Source of the DNA: Penium margaritaceum
Taxonomy: Eukaryota > Streptophyta > Zygnematophyceae > Desmidiales > Peniaceae
Length of the DNA: 64,000 bases
Reading direction: 5' to 3'
NCBI GenBank assembly: GCA_023375785.1
Contig: SZWC01001503.1
Coordinates: 18,578-82,577, forward strand
A program made the position numbers and the translations under genes. Below, piece after piece: positions 41,488-52,405 of the stretch; the first letter of the stretch is position 1; the number at the start of each line of letters is the position of its first letter. A model generated the notes under the pieces. The model saw only the letters and a list, made by a program, of their open reading frames with translations. It was not told the DNA's origin and did not search any database.

Positions 41488-43113
41488 TCAGAGTAGTGCT
41501 TCGGGTTCACCGAAATACACTATGCTCATGTGGTCGCGCAACACCCTCCAGCTAGTCCAAGCTTGGCCAGTGGCTGTCGTGGTGGTCTTGTCCTTCAGCT
41601 TCTCACTAGTGAGACCATCACACAAGTACTCTAGCAGCATGCACTCCGGATACTTGAAGGTTTGAGTCCCATCGCCCTCGGTGAAGCTTTTGGCTTCCTC
41701 CACGAGTGCGGCGAACTCACTCAAGTAGGATTCAAGCGAGCTGCCAAGCTGCCTGAAGTCCTTGATCTTGTGAAAGGCGTGCTGCGTTTCCTCACGTTGG
41801 GTGCACTTCTTGCGCATGATCGCACAGAAGCCCTCCCACGGCTTGTGCTGCCACTCGAGGTGCGGCTGCTGCGTAGTCCACTCCTGGACCACATACTTGA
41901 AGAGTTTGTCCTCAAGCCGCATCGTGGCAAGGTCGCCCCTTTGGCTGAGAGGAGCCTTGTGGACGCGTAGAATGTGCTCCATGCAATTCAGCCAATCGGT
42001 CAGTTTCACGCCCTTTCGGAAGATCTCCACACTGTGGAGGAAGGACGTGTTCATGACCGACCCTGAAGTCGTCGAGGTAGGCAAGCTGTCTCTGCCATCG
42101 GCAGTGGCATCCACAGCTGTAGCATGCTACGCTTGCTGCTGCATCCGCACCTGGGTCACGCTTTGCAGCACCTTGTCAAGGTCGTTGCATTGGCGGCTTG
42201 CCTCATGGGCGGCGAGGCGCTGCAGCTGGCGATCACGATCGAGGTCCGTGATGCTCTGTCCAACGTGGACCAGTAGGTTGGCGAATGCGAACTTGAGCTC
42301 TGATGTCCTCAGAGCATCGGCGATAGCCTCCAGGGCCTCGCATTGTCCGTGCATCCTTACCCACTACAGGAGGGTACGGTTCGCGTACATGCCCCCAAGA
42401 AGTCCCACCTTTCGGAGGAGACTATCGTCGGCGACGACGCTCGAGTGGGTGCTGCCTTGCTCCCTTGCGGCCACATCGTAGGAAGAGGGGGTCGCCCCCA
42501 TTCCTCCGAGTGGTGTCATATCTCCACCGTCGGTGGTGATCTTGAGTCGGCCTGCGGCCTCAGCAGCAAAATCCGCGAGCCTACAACGGTCATTGCGAAT
42601 TGCCTTCGCGGCTACGTCGTTTGGCTTGTTCTCGCGGGAGCTCCCTGTGTGGCTGCTTTCAGCTCCCTTGTTCCTCTCGGCAGCCTCGCTTCCGTCGGCA
42701 GCTTCAGGCGATGCGGCGGGCTCCTTGCCCTTCTTGAGGAATCGGCTTGAGTTTGCTGCACAAAAATGGCGATCGTCGCGATCCTCGTCGCCTTTGCCAT
42801 CGTCGGCATCGTGCTCTTTGTCGGGGTCCTCCAGGGGATCCGCCTCCATCGCGTCGTCCGTCGTGTGGGGGTCCCCCACGAGCGCGCCGACGTGCTCGTC
42901 GAGCAACGGTTCGGCCTCTGCACGCTTCTCGGTATCGCCGAGGTTGGCGTCGGTTTCCTTCGGCGGTACGGTTGCCTTTGGCGGTACGGTTGCCTTTGGG
43001 TTGGCAACCGTGCTCGCGGCGGCGGCTCCCAAAATTTGCAGTCCGCCGAGAGCTCGTGGTGAGGCCGTCACCTCCTTGCCCTTGTTGGTCTTGGACGTTC
43101 CGGCACTTGCCAT
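41488..43113 (-). pseudogene. Chromovirus: gag
   Basis: One reading frame of about 540 codons with two in-frame stops, at about 42361-42363 and 42124-42126. Its N-terminal 250 residues are acidic, Ala/Glu/Asp-rich and low complexity. The middle (42354-42127) is helical with LEAIADALRTSELKFAFANL. The C-terminal 208 residues carry the retrotransposon gag capsid domain: KLTDWLNCMEHILRVHK, RLEDKLFKYVVQEW, WEGFCAIMRKKCTQ and SLESYLSEFAALVEEA. It is in a different frame from pol, so expression would have needed a frameshift, unless an indel separates them. Confidence 0.85.
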
Positions 43114-43972
43114 CTCGTCGCCCGTGCAACTAGCACGTGAAGATCGTTGTGAGGATCACCCCACAACATTAAGGAGGAATCGCCTCCCACAAACCCCTTG
43201 CTCTCACGATCGGTGAGGCAAATAAAAACTAATTTTCTATGTTCCTAGGCCGCCACGTCGGCACAAGGTTGTGGGTTTTGAAACTAGTCCTCCTAAGCCG
43301 TGACTCACGGCACTTGGAAGCAACTCGGATCAAGGAAAACATAATACAATAATGCAAGGGAATAACAAGAAGTGTGAGTACCGCTCACAAAACTAGGACA
43401 AAGAGCAAGAAAACAAGCAAGTACAAAGTCAAGAAGAAAAGACTACTTTTCTTCTTGTATTCTTGTATTCTTGTCTTCTGGTCTTCCTTGGTCTCTTCTT
43501 GTGTCTTCTTGGCACACCTTGCCCCCCCTTTGGAGGCGCTTTTCTTGTGCTCCTCGGCAATGCCGCGACCTCCAAAAATTCTCCAAGGAGCGTTTTCCTT
43601 TTTTTTTCTTTTCTCTCAGGCCGTGAGAGTCTCTGGTATTGGAGGAAGGCGCTGCCCCAGTTTTAGGTTGAAGAGGAGCGGGAGGAGCCTTGAGAAGAGG
43701 GAAAAATTAAGAAGTTTTGGGGGTGGGTACTCCCTATCCCGTCCCAAAAGAATTTCCCTAGTCCACCGGGATGGAGAAGAGACTGTGGAGAAGAAGCACC
43801 AAAAAATAGAGCTCTTCTCTACCTTCCTAACGCACTTTACAACGCTTCAAACGATGAAGCGTGGATGACGTAGTCCCTTATAGCGTTTCTACTACTGCTT
43901 GTAGCAGCCGGCGGCGTTTTACCTATGTCATAGTCGCCGTTACCATCAAACTCTTGGTTGCGGGGGTCGTCT
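43114..43972. other. Leader of the chromovirus
   Basis: 860 bases between PBS and gag. A short plus-strand open frame (43374-43868) has no recognisable content. There are pyrimidine-rich tracts (cttcttgtattcttgt repeats near 43450-43480) and nothing else. Confidence 0.5.
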
Positions 43973-43985
43973 GGCTCTGATACCA
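43973..43985 (-). other. Primer-binding site of the chromovirus
   Basis: TGGTATCAGAGCC on minus, an exact match to the plant initiator tRNA-Met 3' end complement, one base from the LTR. Confidence 0.92.
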
Positions 43986-43986
43986 C

Positions 43987-44663
43987 TGTAACGGGTCGAG
44001 TTTCTAGCTCCTACTCTAAAGTCGTCGTCGGAGTTCGCAGAATGGAATTCTCAGTCCTCGTCACGGGTTTATCCCCTTTGCAGTAATGAGGGGTAATCGT
44101 CATCAACGATCCAGAGCAGGGAGACTCGAATATTTTGAGTCACTGGAGGCCCATTTCCGTTTTCAACCTTACCCCTGGTTTTGGGAACCAAATCTGGGTT
44201 TTTAACCTCCAAATTGTGTGTTTGCACTAGTTATTTCGTTTGTTTTATGTCGAAGTTCATCGTAAACAAACTTCAATTTACGTTTTGCCGTTCTGGAGCA
44301 AAATTGTCACGTGCGAGGCATGCTGGCGATTTCACGCCAGTCCTCTCGTTCTCATCCTCGCTTCCCCCTATTCCTTGTCCTCGCTTGCTCGTTTGCAAGG
44401 AGGGCGAGGGGGGGCGAGGGTATGAGGCCACGAGGCCATGTCCTCAAGGCCCTCGTGGCCCCTCAGCCGCCAATCGGACTAAGGCTACGATCGGCGGCTG
44501 GCGGCTGGCCGGCCGGTGGCCGGCCAGTCGCTTGGCCGGCAGCGAGCTGGCCGGTGGCCAGCGAAGTGGTGGCCGCCGGCCAGCCCTCACTGACGCGAGG
44601 GTTGGTGTGCAACCACCCCTCGCTTCAGCGAGGAGGGAGGGTCAAACCGGCCCTCCCGCTAGA
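43987..44663 (-). repeat. 5' LTR of the chromovirus
   Basis: 677 bases, pair of 36370-37045. Its terminal dinucleotide at 44662-44663 is mutated. It is followed by the GAAAG target copy 44664-44668. Confidence 0.93.
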
Positions 44664-44668
44664 GAAAG

Positions 44669-45276
44669 TCTCATGAAATTCAATCCCTAGAACATGGCAG
44701 AATCCCTTGGCTATGAGCGTTGCTTTGTACCTGCCGACCTTGTGGTCAGGCTTCAGCTAGTGGTGAAGGAACCGAGCAAGCTGAAACAACTTTGCCGCCT
44801 GTTGGGATATTGACAAGTTCAAAGACCCCATGTTCGTTGAGGGCTGTCAGCTCCTCTTACGTGGCCATTCTCCCAAAGATCGGCATTGACGGCCCCACGA
44901 GCCTGCCGGAAAGTGGTACACTCCAGAGGGAGTGCATGCATCTCGCTCGCGGCAAAGCAGGCTGTGACATAGCCAGTGACAGAAGCCTCGAGGGCACTGT
45001 AGGATTCAAGAGCTACTTGTGCATAGCAAATAGCCGATTGGGGAGGACGATACTGACGACTAATATGAGCGCATCGAGAACAGTAGATCTGGACGAAGAA
45101 CCAAATGTGATGGAGGATACACTACAGCTTGTGCGACACTAAGAAGGCTAGGATGACAAAGAAGCAGAGTGTGGAGGGAGAGAGTAAAGTTGTCCTCCGC
45201 TTGTGTATGGATTTGGGCCGACAAGAGGAGACTGAGAGAGAGGAGAGGGTTTTGTCACACCAAGAGCTACTAAGGT
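44669..45276 (-). pseudogene. Copia G: reverse transcriptase N-terminal part
   Basis: On minus, right next to the target duplication, the frame reads KVGRYKATLIAKGFCHVLGIEF and HETFS, the YKARLVAKGFSQ..HETF landmark of copia reverse transcriptase. Upstream of it are decayed frames with stops. The domain continues at 36364 on the other side of the chromovirus with VGR and then MDVKNAFLHG. Confidence 0.78.
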
Positions 45277-45950
45277 CTATCGTGTAGGCATCGAAGTGGA
45301 GTCAAGAGTGACAAGCGAGGGCGAAAGGATCAAGACATCAACAGGGGGCTGTATGGGAGCATTGATAGATACTGAGATTGACTCAGAGGACATGGAGGGA
45401 GAAGGGACCGGTGACAACTCTGGGGAGGTGCCGGTCGGAGAATCGGATGGAGAACTGGGGGAAGCACTCCCTAAGGAAAGGACAGGCAAGGAGGGAGAGG
45501 GACCAGAGGTGGGAGCCGTATTGGCTGAAGAAGGAGGATTCCTTGCGAGACCGGAGGCTGAGACAGACCCACCCTTCCGCAAGCTGATGAAGCGAGGACG
45601 ACAAAGATAGAGCGACATAGGACATGTCACGGGGAAAGACAACCTCAAAGAAGAGATTGTTGTGGGAGTGAATGACACGAATGTGGTAAGAGTCGAAGAA
45701 GCGCCGCATTTTGGACATTGCAAAGACAGCGAGGAAGGTGTAGAGACATGCACGACGACTTTGTTTGCCATCGTGAAGGTCCTCGGGTTGCCAGACAGCA
45801 GCGACACATCCCTAGACGCGAGCAAGACAAAGATCAGAGCAACAACCAAACCAGCATTTATAATGGGGAATGTGACAAAGAAAGGGACCGTGGAGAACAC
45901 TGTTTCAAACCCTCGTCATGTAAGACATGGCTTCAAACAAGAACAAAGGA
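45277..45950 (-). pseudogene. Copia G: integrase C-terminal region and Ser/Pro linker
   Basis: The frame 45900-45277 and its neighbours hold CVAAVWQPEDLHDGKQS-like and MSKMRRFFDSYHIRVIHSHN segments. A long Ser/Pro-rich linker (NTAPTSGPSPSLPVLSLGSA) follows, as in elements B, C and D. There is no catalytic motif. Frameshifts join the pieces. Confidence 0.65.
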
Positions 45951-46009
45951 GATAGGTCCGAGGCACTAAGAAGGGTGCAAACACCGTTAGCGAGTGTCCG
46001 TTTCCAGTG

Positions 46010-46700
46010 TTATGAAACACCATCTTGCTGCGGTGTGTAGGAAGTCAAGGGCTCCATAGACACCCCGCGGGATGTGAGGAAACATGGAGTAGGACCCATG
46101 ATCTCCCCCCCCATGATCACAACAAAAATTTGAATACGGCGTCCATAGGCTAGTTTAGCCTGGGGAAGCCAGGACTGAAGAGTGGAGCACACATCACTTT
46201 TCTGCTTGAGATCAAATACCCAGCGCATGCGGGAGAAGTCATCAGTACGACAGAGAATGTAGCAGCTAACCCCCCTCAGGGCATCGTAAGGAAGGGGCCC
46301 CATGACATCAGTGTACAAGAGATCAAGTGGATGGGAGGTGCGACACTCAGAGGTGGAAAAGGGGGACCGATGGATTTTAACTTGAGCAAAGTTGAGGCAG
46401 TCTTTGAGGAGTAAGAAATGTAGCAGCGTCAAGACCATTCGTAGGGAGCATGGAAAATAGGCTGTCAATGGTAGCAATGTGAATGTCATACTGACGGCGA
46501 TGTATTAGCTGCACGTGAGCTGGGAAAAGAGAGCTAGCGATGTGAAAATGGATGGAATTTGTAAGCGCAGGAGCAAAGGAGGGGACGCAAAACAAGCGAT
46601 TGCAACGGGTGCCTTACAGCAAAAAGATGTCAGAATTGGAATGAGATATGGATGAAATGCCATGTATGGAGGAGAAGTCCATGCCCTGGTCACAGAGGGT
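46010..46700 (-). pseudogene. Copia G: GAG-pre-integrase and integrase core
   Basis: 46489-46010 encodes LDLLYTDVMGPLPYD (first catalytic Asp), CRTDDFSRMRWVFDLKQKSD and RRIQIFVVIMGGEIMG, where the second Asp motif RSDNGGEF is lost. SYTPQQDGVSE follows, with the Glu at the edge. 46595-46377 carries the preceding RQYDIHIATIDSLFSML, which corresponds to the GAG-pre-integrase. The enzyme would be inactive. Confidence 0.8.
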
Positions 46701-47769
46701 CGTGGTAGAGAGCAGAATCAACTCAAGAGAGGGAACATACAGGAACAGTTCCCCCCAGGTCCAACAAAGCAGACTACTTTGATTCCCTGAATAGGAAGAA
46801 GTTGGCTAAAGTCAGTACGAACAAAGAAAAATGAGCCAGTAGGACCAAGAGAGACAAACGAGGAGCGCGAGGAGGTCATGTAGTGGGTGGCTTTGAAGCC
46901 CAGTATCCAAAAGCCACCCGACACGCGAATGGAGGCACAGACACGACAGACAACGACAATGGCGGACTACGGAGGAAGGTGCTGGCCACAGGCAACAAGA
47001 CAATGAGGCAAACAAACAGATTTCCACTCCTTAATCTATAGGATATTGATAAGAAGACACCCATGAACATGACCAAGCATAACATCAGGTAAGGCCCCAT
47101 CAACTTGACACGCAAGTGACTTTGAACCCGAACACCCACTCTCACCTCCTTGATCACAAAGATGACATTGGTGAACGACGTAGGAGAGGGCGGTGTCCAG
47201 CTAGCGGTCGTCTTGAGGCGGGTCAGGGGAGATGAAAAGGCTTGAGGAGGGACGCCAAGACGGGTGGGCTTGAGAGGCCCTAGTAAGAGGAGAGTGAGGA
47301 CCGGAGGGAGAACCATTGTAGACAGGCCCCCAAGACCCTGTAGGCCACCCCAAGGACTATGGCGCTAGAGGTGGCCCTACAATAGTGATGTAGGCTAAAA
47401 CTATGGACAAATTCATACTACGGCTAATTAGGGCTATCAAAGTGGTGGCTCAGGCAGAGCTTCTAGAGCTTCTGGAAGAGCACACCCGATGCGCTTGCAT
47501 TGCAAATGCGAATGGGGTGTTGTTACGTGGCGTTGGACACTTTGGTGTGGAGTGGCCTATAGCACCACAGTTCTAGTACGGGACAGTGTTGGAGGATGAC
47601 GTGGAAGAAGAGAAGCAACTAGGCACCTTCCCCTTTCCGTGCCCGGCCTGGCTATCAGCGCCGTACCCGCCACCTCCCCTTCCTTTTCCCCAACCACGGC
47701 CACCCCCCTCCACCTTGATTGAGTCGAGAGGTGGCCAGTGTGGAGGATGATGACAATGAGGCATGGGAG
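46701..47769 (-). pseudogene. Copia G: gag C-terminus and protease
   Basis: 47769-47570 gives a Gly/Arg-rich gag tail (VEGGGRGWGKGRGGGGYG). After a stop, NCGAIGHSTPKC near 47560-47520 is the remains of a zinc knuckle. The protease lies in 46924-46718, where FWILGFKATHYMTS replaces WILDSGATHHMTS, so the catalytic Asp-Ser is lost. Element H begins at 47770 and removes the rest of gag. Confidence 0.78.
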
Positions 47770-48411
47770 TGTTAAATGATATGCACCTTGTCCACTGGCT
47801 AGCTAGCTGAACGGACAGACAAGGCATGCACTGCTTTATGGAGCACGTCCCCTTGGTCTGTTCTCAAATAGGCCAGGAATGCACTACTCGTAATGGGTAT
47901 GTCCCCTGGAGATCATCATAGGAAACACACCTTTGTGGCGTAGTTGGAATAGGCACTGGAGCTCATGGGTGAAGGGTTCAAACCCCGCGACGGCCTCAGT
48001 TTTTCTTTGTGGCCCAAAAAGGGACAAGAAGCTTCTAGGAAGCTTACTAGAACCTGGCTTGAGGATGACACTTGGCAGTCTCGACATGCCAAGTAGGACT
48101 ATAGGTTGAGGTTGGCTCATACGGAGCCACTGCGAGCAGAAGCATTAGCAAAGCAGTGCAAGTATAAAAGCATGTACCTTGCATGCATCCATTTACAGTT
48201 ATTGACTTTGAGACTCCTCACAGAGTATCCAACCAAGGGTAGTCACTAAAGACCTTCATGCGGACTTCATGAGGGTGTAAATTGAACAAGCCTAAAGTGT
48301 GGATCCCTGTTTTGAGGGTGATATGTTATCTTGGTTGCAATACCAAGAGCGGTTGGCGGCCTCCCATGTCGGGACCTGTTTCCTAGACCGTTGCTATCCG
48401 ATGCATTGACA
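47770..48411 (+). repeat. LTR of copia H
   Basis: 642 bases, TGTTAAATGATATGCACC to ATTGACA. It matches E's LTRs and retains the internal block lost from 33189-33650. It includes a tRNA-like A box (47936-47947) and B box (47975-47984). Confidence 0.88.
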
Positions 48412-48426
48412 GGGTTATGGGCCCAC
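48412..48426 (+). other. Primer-binding site of copia H, half-tRNA-iMet type
   Basis: GGGTTATGGGCCCAC directly abuts the LTR end. Same 15 bases as in E and F. Confidence 0.87.
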
Positions 48427-48850
48427 ACGTTGTGTTCTAAGGCACGCTTCCAAGACTGACTCGTACGTCATCTTGCAGGCCGCATGGGTACAATAGGGAC
48501 ACGAAGATCGGACGGCTCCAATCTGCTCAATCGGCTCCATCAACTTCTTCAGGTTGGGTGTGTGCACGTGGCGGACTAGGGGAGGAGGAACAGCTCTATC
48601 CATGTTGGACAAGACCCTCAAGCCCAAATGGGATAAAGCTCTATTCCTTTAGAAGGTGGTACGACCCCAAGTCAAAATTTCTCACAATGGAAACATCGCT
48701 TTAGGTGATCATCGGCAAGAGGGGAATGCAACGAAACCAACTACACCTTTGACAACAGTTGTAGTCAGCAATCTCATCAGCCTCATTAGCTTCATTGGCC
48801 TTAACAAAGCAGAGTAGCAGCAAAGCAAAGAAGACAAGCAACTGCCTGAA

Positions 48851-49028
48851 ATGGCGGATCCAACTCAAGCCTGCCTTGAGGCGGGTATGTCCAAATCCAG
48901 AGGGAGAGGTTTCCCTTGTGGAGATGGCAATTTGAGATTTTCATGAACGTGCATGGCTACCTCAACATCCTTAAAGGGATGAAGACAACACTCGACAATG
49001 CAAAAGCAAAAAAGAAGGCTCGCTACTA
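48851..49028 (+). pseudogene. Copia H: gag N-terminus
   Basis: ATG at 48851 begins MADPTQACLEAGMSK, matching E gag MVNPTQARLEAGMYK. A one-base T deletion near 48910 shifts the frame, after which WRWQFEIFMNVHGYLNILKG continues the match. A stop at about 49026 ends it. The remaining gag and all of pol are missing. Confidence 0.82.
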
Positions 49029-49205
49029 GAAGGAACGACAAAAGTATCGTGGAAGTCCAAAAGAGACATTTGTCGGTGGCGAATACACGACCGTTAGTGT
49101 TCGAATGTGCGTGAAATTTGTCCGCGATGGCAAGATGCCTGATGCAATTGACCAACGGTCAAGAGAGCTTACAGTAGATGACCAAACGACCCATGTAGCG
49201 AGTTG
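49029..49205 (+). other. Short open frame next to H, unrecognised
   Basis: A 58-codon stretch without an ATG start, with a rather protein-like composition: RGSPKETFVGGEYTTVSVRM, then a VKFVRDGKMPDAIDQRSREL segment. It lies at the point where H similarity is lost. It could be an exon fragment or chance. I do not recognise it. Confidence 0.2.
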
Positions 49206-49651
49206 AAGAAAGTGAAAACGCGAGCTATGGGTAAACATAAAAACAAAAATGGCATGATAGAAACTCTTGGACATTACTCTGTCCGATAGGAATCCTTCTT
49301 GTGAAAAAATGCTTAAGCAAATAAGATGTTTAAATAAAGTTTAATTAAATCTTATTACGATTTGAAGAAAGTTCTAATGCACCAAAAATATGTTGGCCCT
49401 AAATAAGAGTGCAAAGGGAAACTACAAATCAAAATTTGTAAGATGAATTTCACAATAATGCCAAGCCTTGGAAGGTCAAAGACTGAAGATAGATCTTAAA
49501 TTCTAATACCATATGGAAATTAAAGGCAATCTCCACACACACTCTCCAAGTGCACTACAACCTCTAATGTCATGAATATGTACAATCCAGATAAGAAAAG
49601 AATGTAGTACATATGAATGCTTGGATTTTTTTGTGTAGACAAAAAGCAGAA

Positions 49652-49940
49652 ACACATGAGACAAAGTAGCGCATTGAGTGTGATCTTAGTGAACTTTTGT
49701 ATGGTTACTGAGCGCACTCGCCACATACACTAGCCCCACGCACTGAGGTCCTCTCTACGAAGAGAATAGTCTAGCCATATAGGACAAAAAAAAGATCATC
49801 CGAGACACATGAGACAAATTAGTGCACTGAGTGTGCTTTTAGTGAACTTTTGTATGATGAATGAGTGCTCTTGCGACATACACTAGCCCCACGCACTGAG
49901 GTCCCTCCTAAGAAGAGAATTGTTTAGCCATATAAGACAA
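49652..49940. repeat. 153-bp tandem duplication
   Basis: 49652-49804 and 49805-49940 align over most of their length (acacatgagacaaa, agtgaacttttgtatg, catacactagccccacgcactgaggtc, agccatata-gacaaaa) with scattered changes. Confidence 0.8.
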
Positions 49941-52290
49941 AAATACACTCATCTCATACACAAAGAAAGGAGTGTATGTATGGGTGTAAAGTGCTCCCTT
50001 CTAAGAGAGTGCACTTAGGGCATACACTGAAAACCAGTGAATGAAATGCCCTGGATTAGCCATACCTCTCTGAAATGGGTACCATTGGCTGCTGCTCTCG
50101 TCCCTGTCAAAAACACACTACTTTTGAACTAGGTTAGATGAGATAACCGATCTCAACGATCCTGGATTCTATCCACGAATGAAGTGTTTAGCGTATGGTG
50201 ATCAGCAAATGGGTGCACCATGATCACAATCATTACGGCACAAGTTGGACGAACACCTTTCGGTTGTCAATTCCATGTGATTGTGATCAAACACTTCCGA
50301 ATCACATCGGGTGATCCTGGAACAACTAGTTCCTAGATTTTTCTGCGATTATGTAATTGTGTCCTATGGTTCTATTCGATAACCCATCACGGATTGTGTT
50401 TGCCAAGTCACAATGAAACATGTGTAATGTCTTCTGTTGTGTACATTTGGTACTTCCACTCAATAGAATTTTTTCCATATGCCTCACCCAAGGCACTTGT
50501 AAAGGGGAATGCCCTCATTGAAGACATCCGGCAAACAACCAACGTTGTGGATACCCCCGCGGCGACATCCAAAACATATTGTACTTGCATTAAGCAATGT
50601 ACTTCAATTGAACCATCTCGAGAGCCAAGGGAGTTGAGCCCTTTACCATGACCTTCCGGGTCATCAAAGCGTGGTTCGACTACACCATGATCGGTATGAT
50701 CTCTCCCGGAGATTGGTTTTTTTTAACAAATCGGATAGCCGATGCTATACCCTGCCTTTGGTATGATCGGAATCCATCCACATGGTATTTGAAGAGCGTG
50801 ACGTACACGACTGGTGAACCATGTCACGATGCCCTCAACTTTGAGACGTCTCTCCAAACATCAAAAGAATCAGATGAGAGATCTCGTTTCTCAAGGTCCT
50901 TGAAGAGTCTTCATATCAACATTTAGTCACGGTCATTATTTTGTCTCAATGTTGATTTTGACTCGTTATGTGGTCGGTCGGACCACCAAGATGTATGTGC
51001 TAACACATTGTTAGCCTAAAGCTATCAGCTTAAAGATCGTCTCCACGGTCATAAACCTAGACCATGACGTGATCCCAACTATGTTGTAGTTGGTTTATAG
51101 AAATATATGAGATCGTCATAGTTCTCAGGAGCAACATTAGTAGAAAATGAGTGTCGATCATTTTCTTTGAAATGGATTTTCATCCAACTGTGGATGAATT
51201 TATTTTATTGACATTGGTTCACGTACTTTTGTCTATCAATGTTCATGACATGTTCACTGGCTGAGTGATGATAGAGTGAAGGTTTCCCCTTCAAATTTGT
51301 TCACTTTTGACATTTGGTCAATCTTGTCATACGAAAGAAAGTAACTCTTAGTCTTCGACCACCGCATTGCGGCATATCTGTCCCCCTCTGGTGTATTTGC
51401 AACCCCCACTCAAAAGGATCCTTGTCTTTTTAATAGGGTTGTCGGTACACTCATGTAACTTTGTATAGTCGGTACCGGTCAGGTATCCCGATTTTTATCC
51501 ATCACTCACCGAGTGAGAGGGTGTCAATGGTTTTACCATTGAGAATTCATTCAAGGATGTCATCCTTGACACATTCAATCATGGACCGATGTTTGCATCG
51601 GCCATGACTAATGATGCATAGAACCTCCGTAAGGTACTAATGCATCCAGTATACATTGTGTACGCATAGCGTGATATCAATCCTCGAGGATTGGAGTCGG
51701 CATGAAAACACACTAGGTCTAATTAGCATTTCATGACATATTCATGACACGGGCTAAGTCATGAAACAATCGCTTTTCCCGTTGAGCAGTGTAGTGCAAA
51801 GGGACGTGTGCATGTTGTAGCACACGTCTTGCGTCCACCAAACCACGTGTTTGGTGTAATGGTATCACCATTTATATCCAAACACCAGTTGATATCACCA
51901 ACTTGTTCAAATGTGACAAAACCATTGTGATCATTCGTCCGTCCGACCTATCCATAACTGGGTGTCGTGATCGACGCACCAATACTTAGTGGATAACGTT
52001 TTTGTGCATGTCATGCACGGTTCCCACATATGCCGTGTACCCAATTTCACGTGGCTAAAGTACCATGTTATGAATTGCATACCTTGACCTATTGAAAAGA
52101 GGGTTGTCTTAAGCACTTGGTCATGCGCGATGACCTCCAGCGGTCATACAAGCCATGCATGTTTTGGAATTGGTACTCAACTTTCTTGGCTTTTGTAGCA
52201 CATTCCATCTATGGAAACGGAGGAGTTCGTCCCCTTTTAGCATGGTCCAGATTTGAGGAAGTCGTCCGCGTCACATATATCTTTTATCCA
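49941..52290. other. AT-rich stretch without recognised features
   Basis: Only short open frames (at most about 90 codons, for example 50648-50926) with no domain I recognise. No LTR, PBS or tRNA. Confidence 0.4.
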
Positions 52291-52293
52291 TTA

Positions 52294-52405
52294 AAATTTG
52301 GTTCGTACTTCTTTCATGAAAGTGGATGTCGACTGCACATTAAAGTGGATGTCGACTGCACAAAGAATGTCAGAAAAATTGGTTCGTACTTCTTTCATGA
52401 AAAAC
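52294..52405. repeat. Short nested duplication
   Basis: ttggttcgtacttctttca recurs at about 52298 and 52379, and gtggatgtcgactgcac recurs at about 52322 and 52344. Confidence 0.75.

Larger units (their letters stand above)
36370..44663 (-). mobile_element. Ty3/gypsy chromovirus, 8.3 kb, nested in copia G
   Basis: Full-length element with LTRs 36370-37045 and 43987-44663. The PBS TGGTATCAGAGCC (43985-43973) is one base from the 5' LTR, and a polypurine tract (37058-37046) lies at the 3' LTR. Perfect target duplications GAAAG flank it (36365-36369 and 44664-44668). Order is gag, protease, reverse transcriptase, RNase H, integrase, chromodomain-like end. Copia G reverse transcriptase coding resumes on each side at the duplication. 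Stops and one frameshift show it is dead. The outermost LTR base pair at 44662 is mutated (TGTA to TCTA on minus). Confidence 0.94.
47770..49030 (+). mobile_element. Copia element H (plus strand), 5' end only
   Basis: LTR (47770-48411), half-tRNA PBS, leader and a gag start homologous to element E, then loss of similarity near 49030. It interrupts copia G gag on its left. A purine run catgggag happens to precede the LTR. The rest of H is deleted. Confidence 0.83.
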
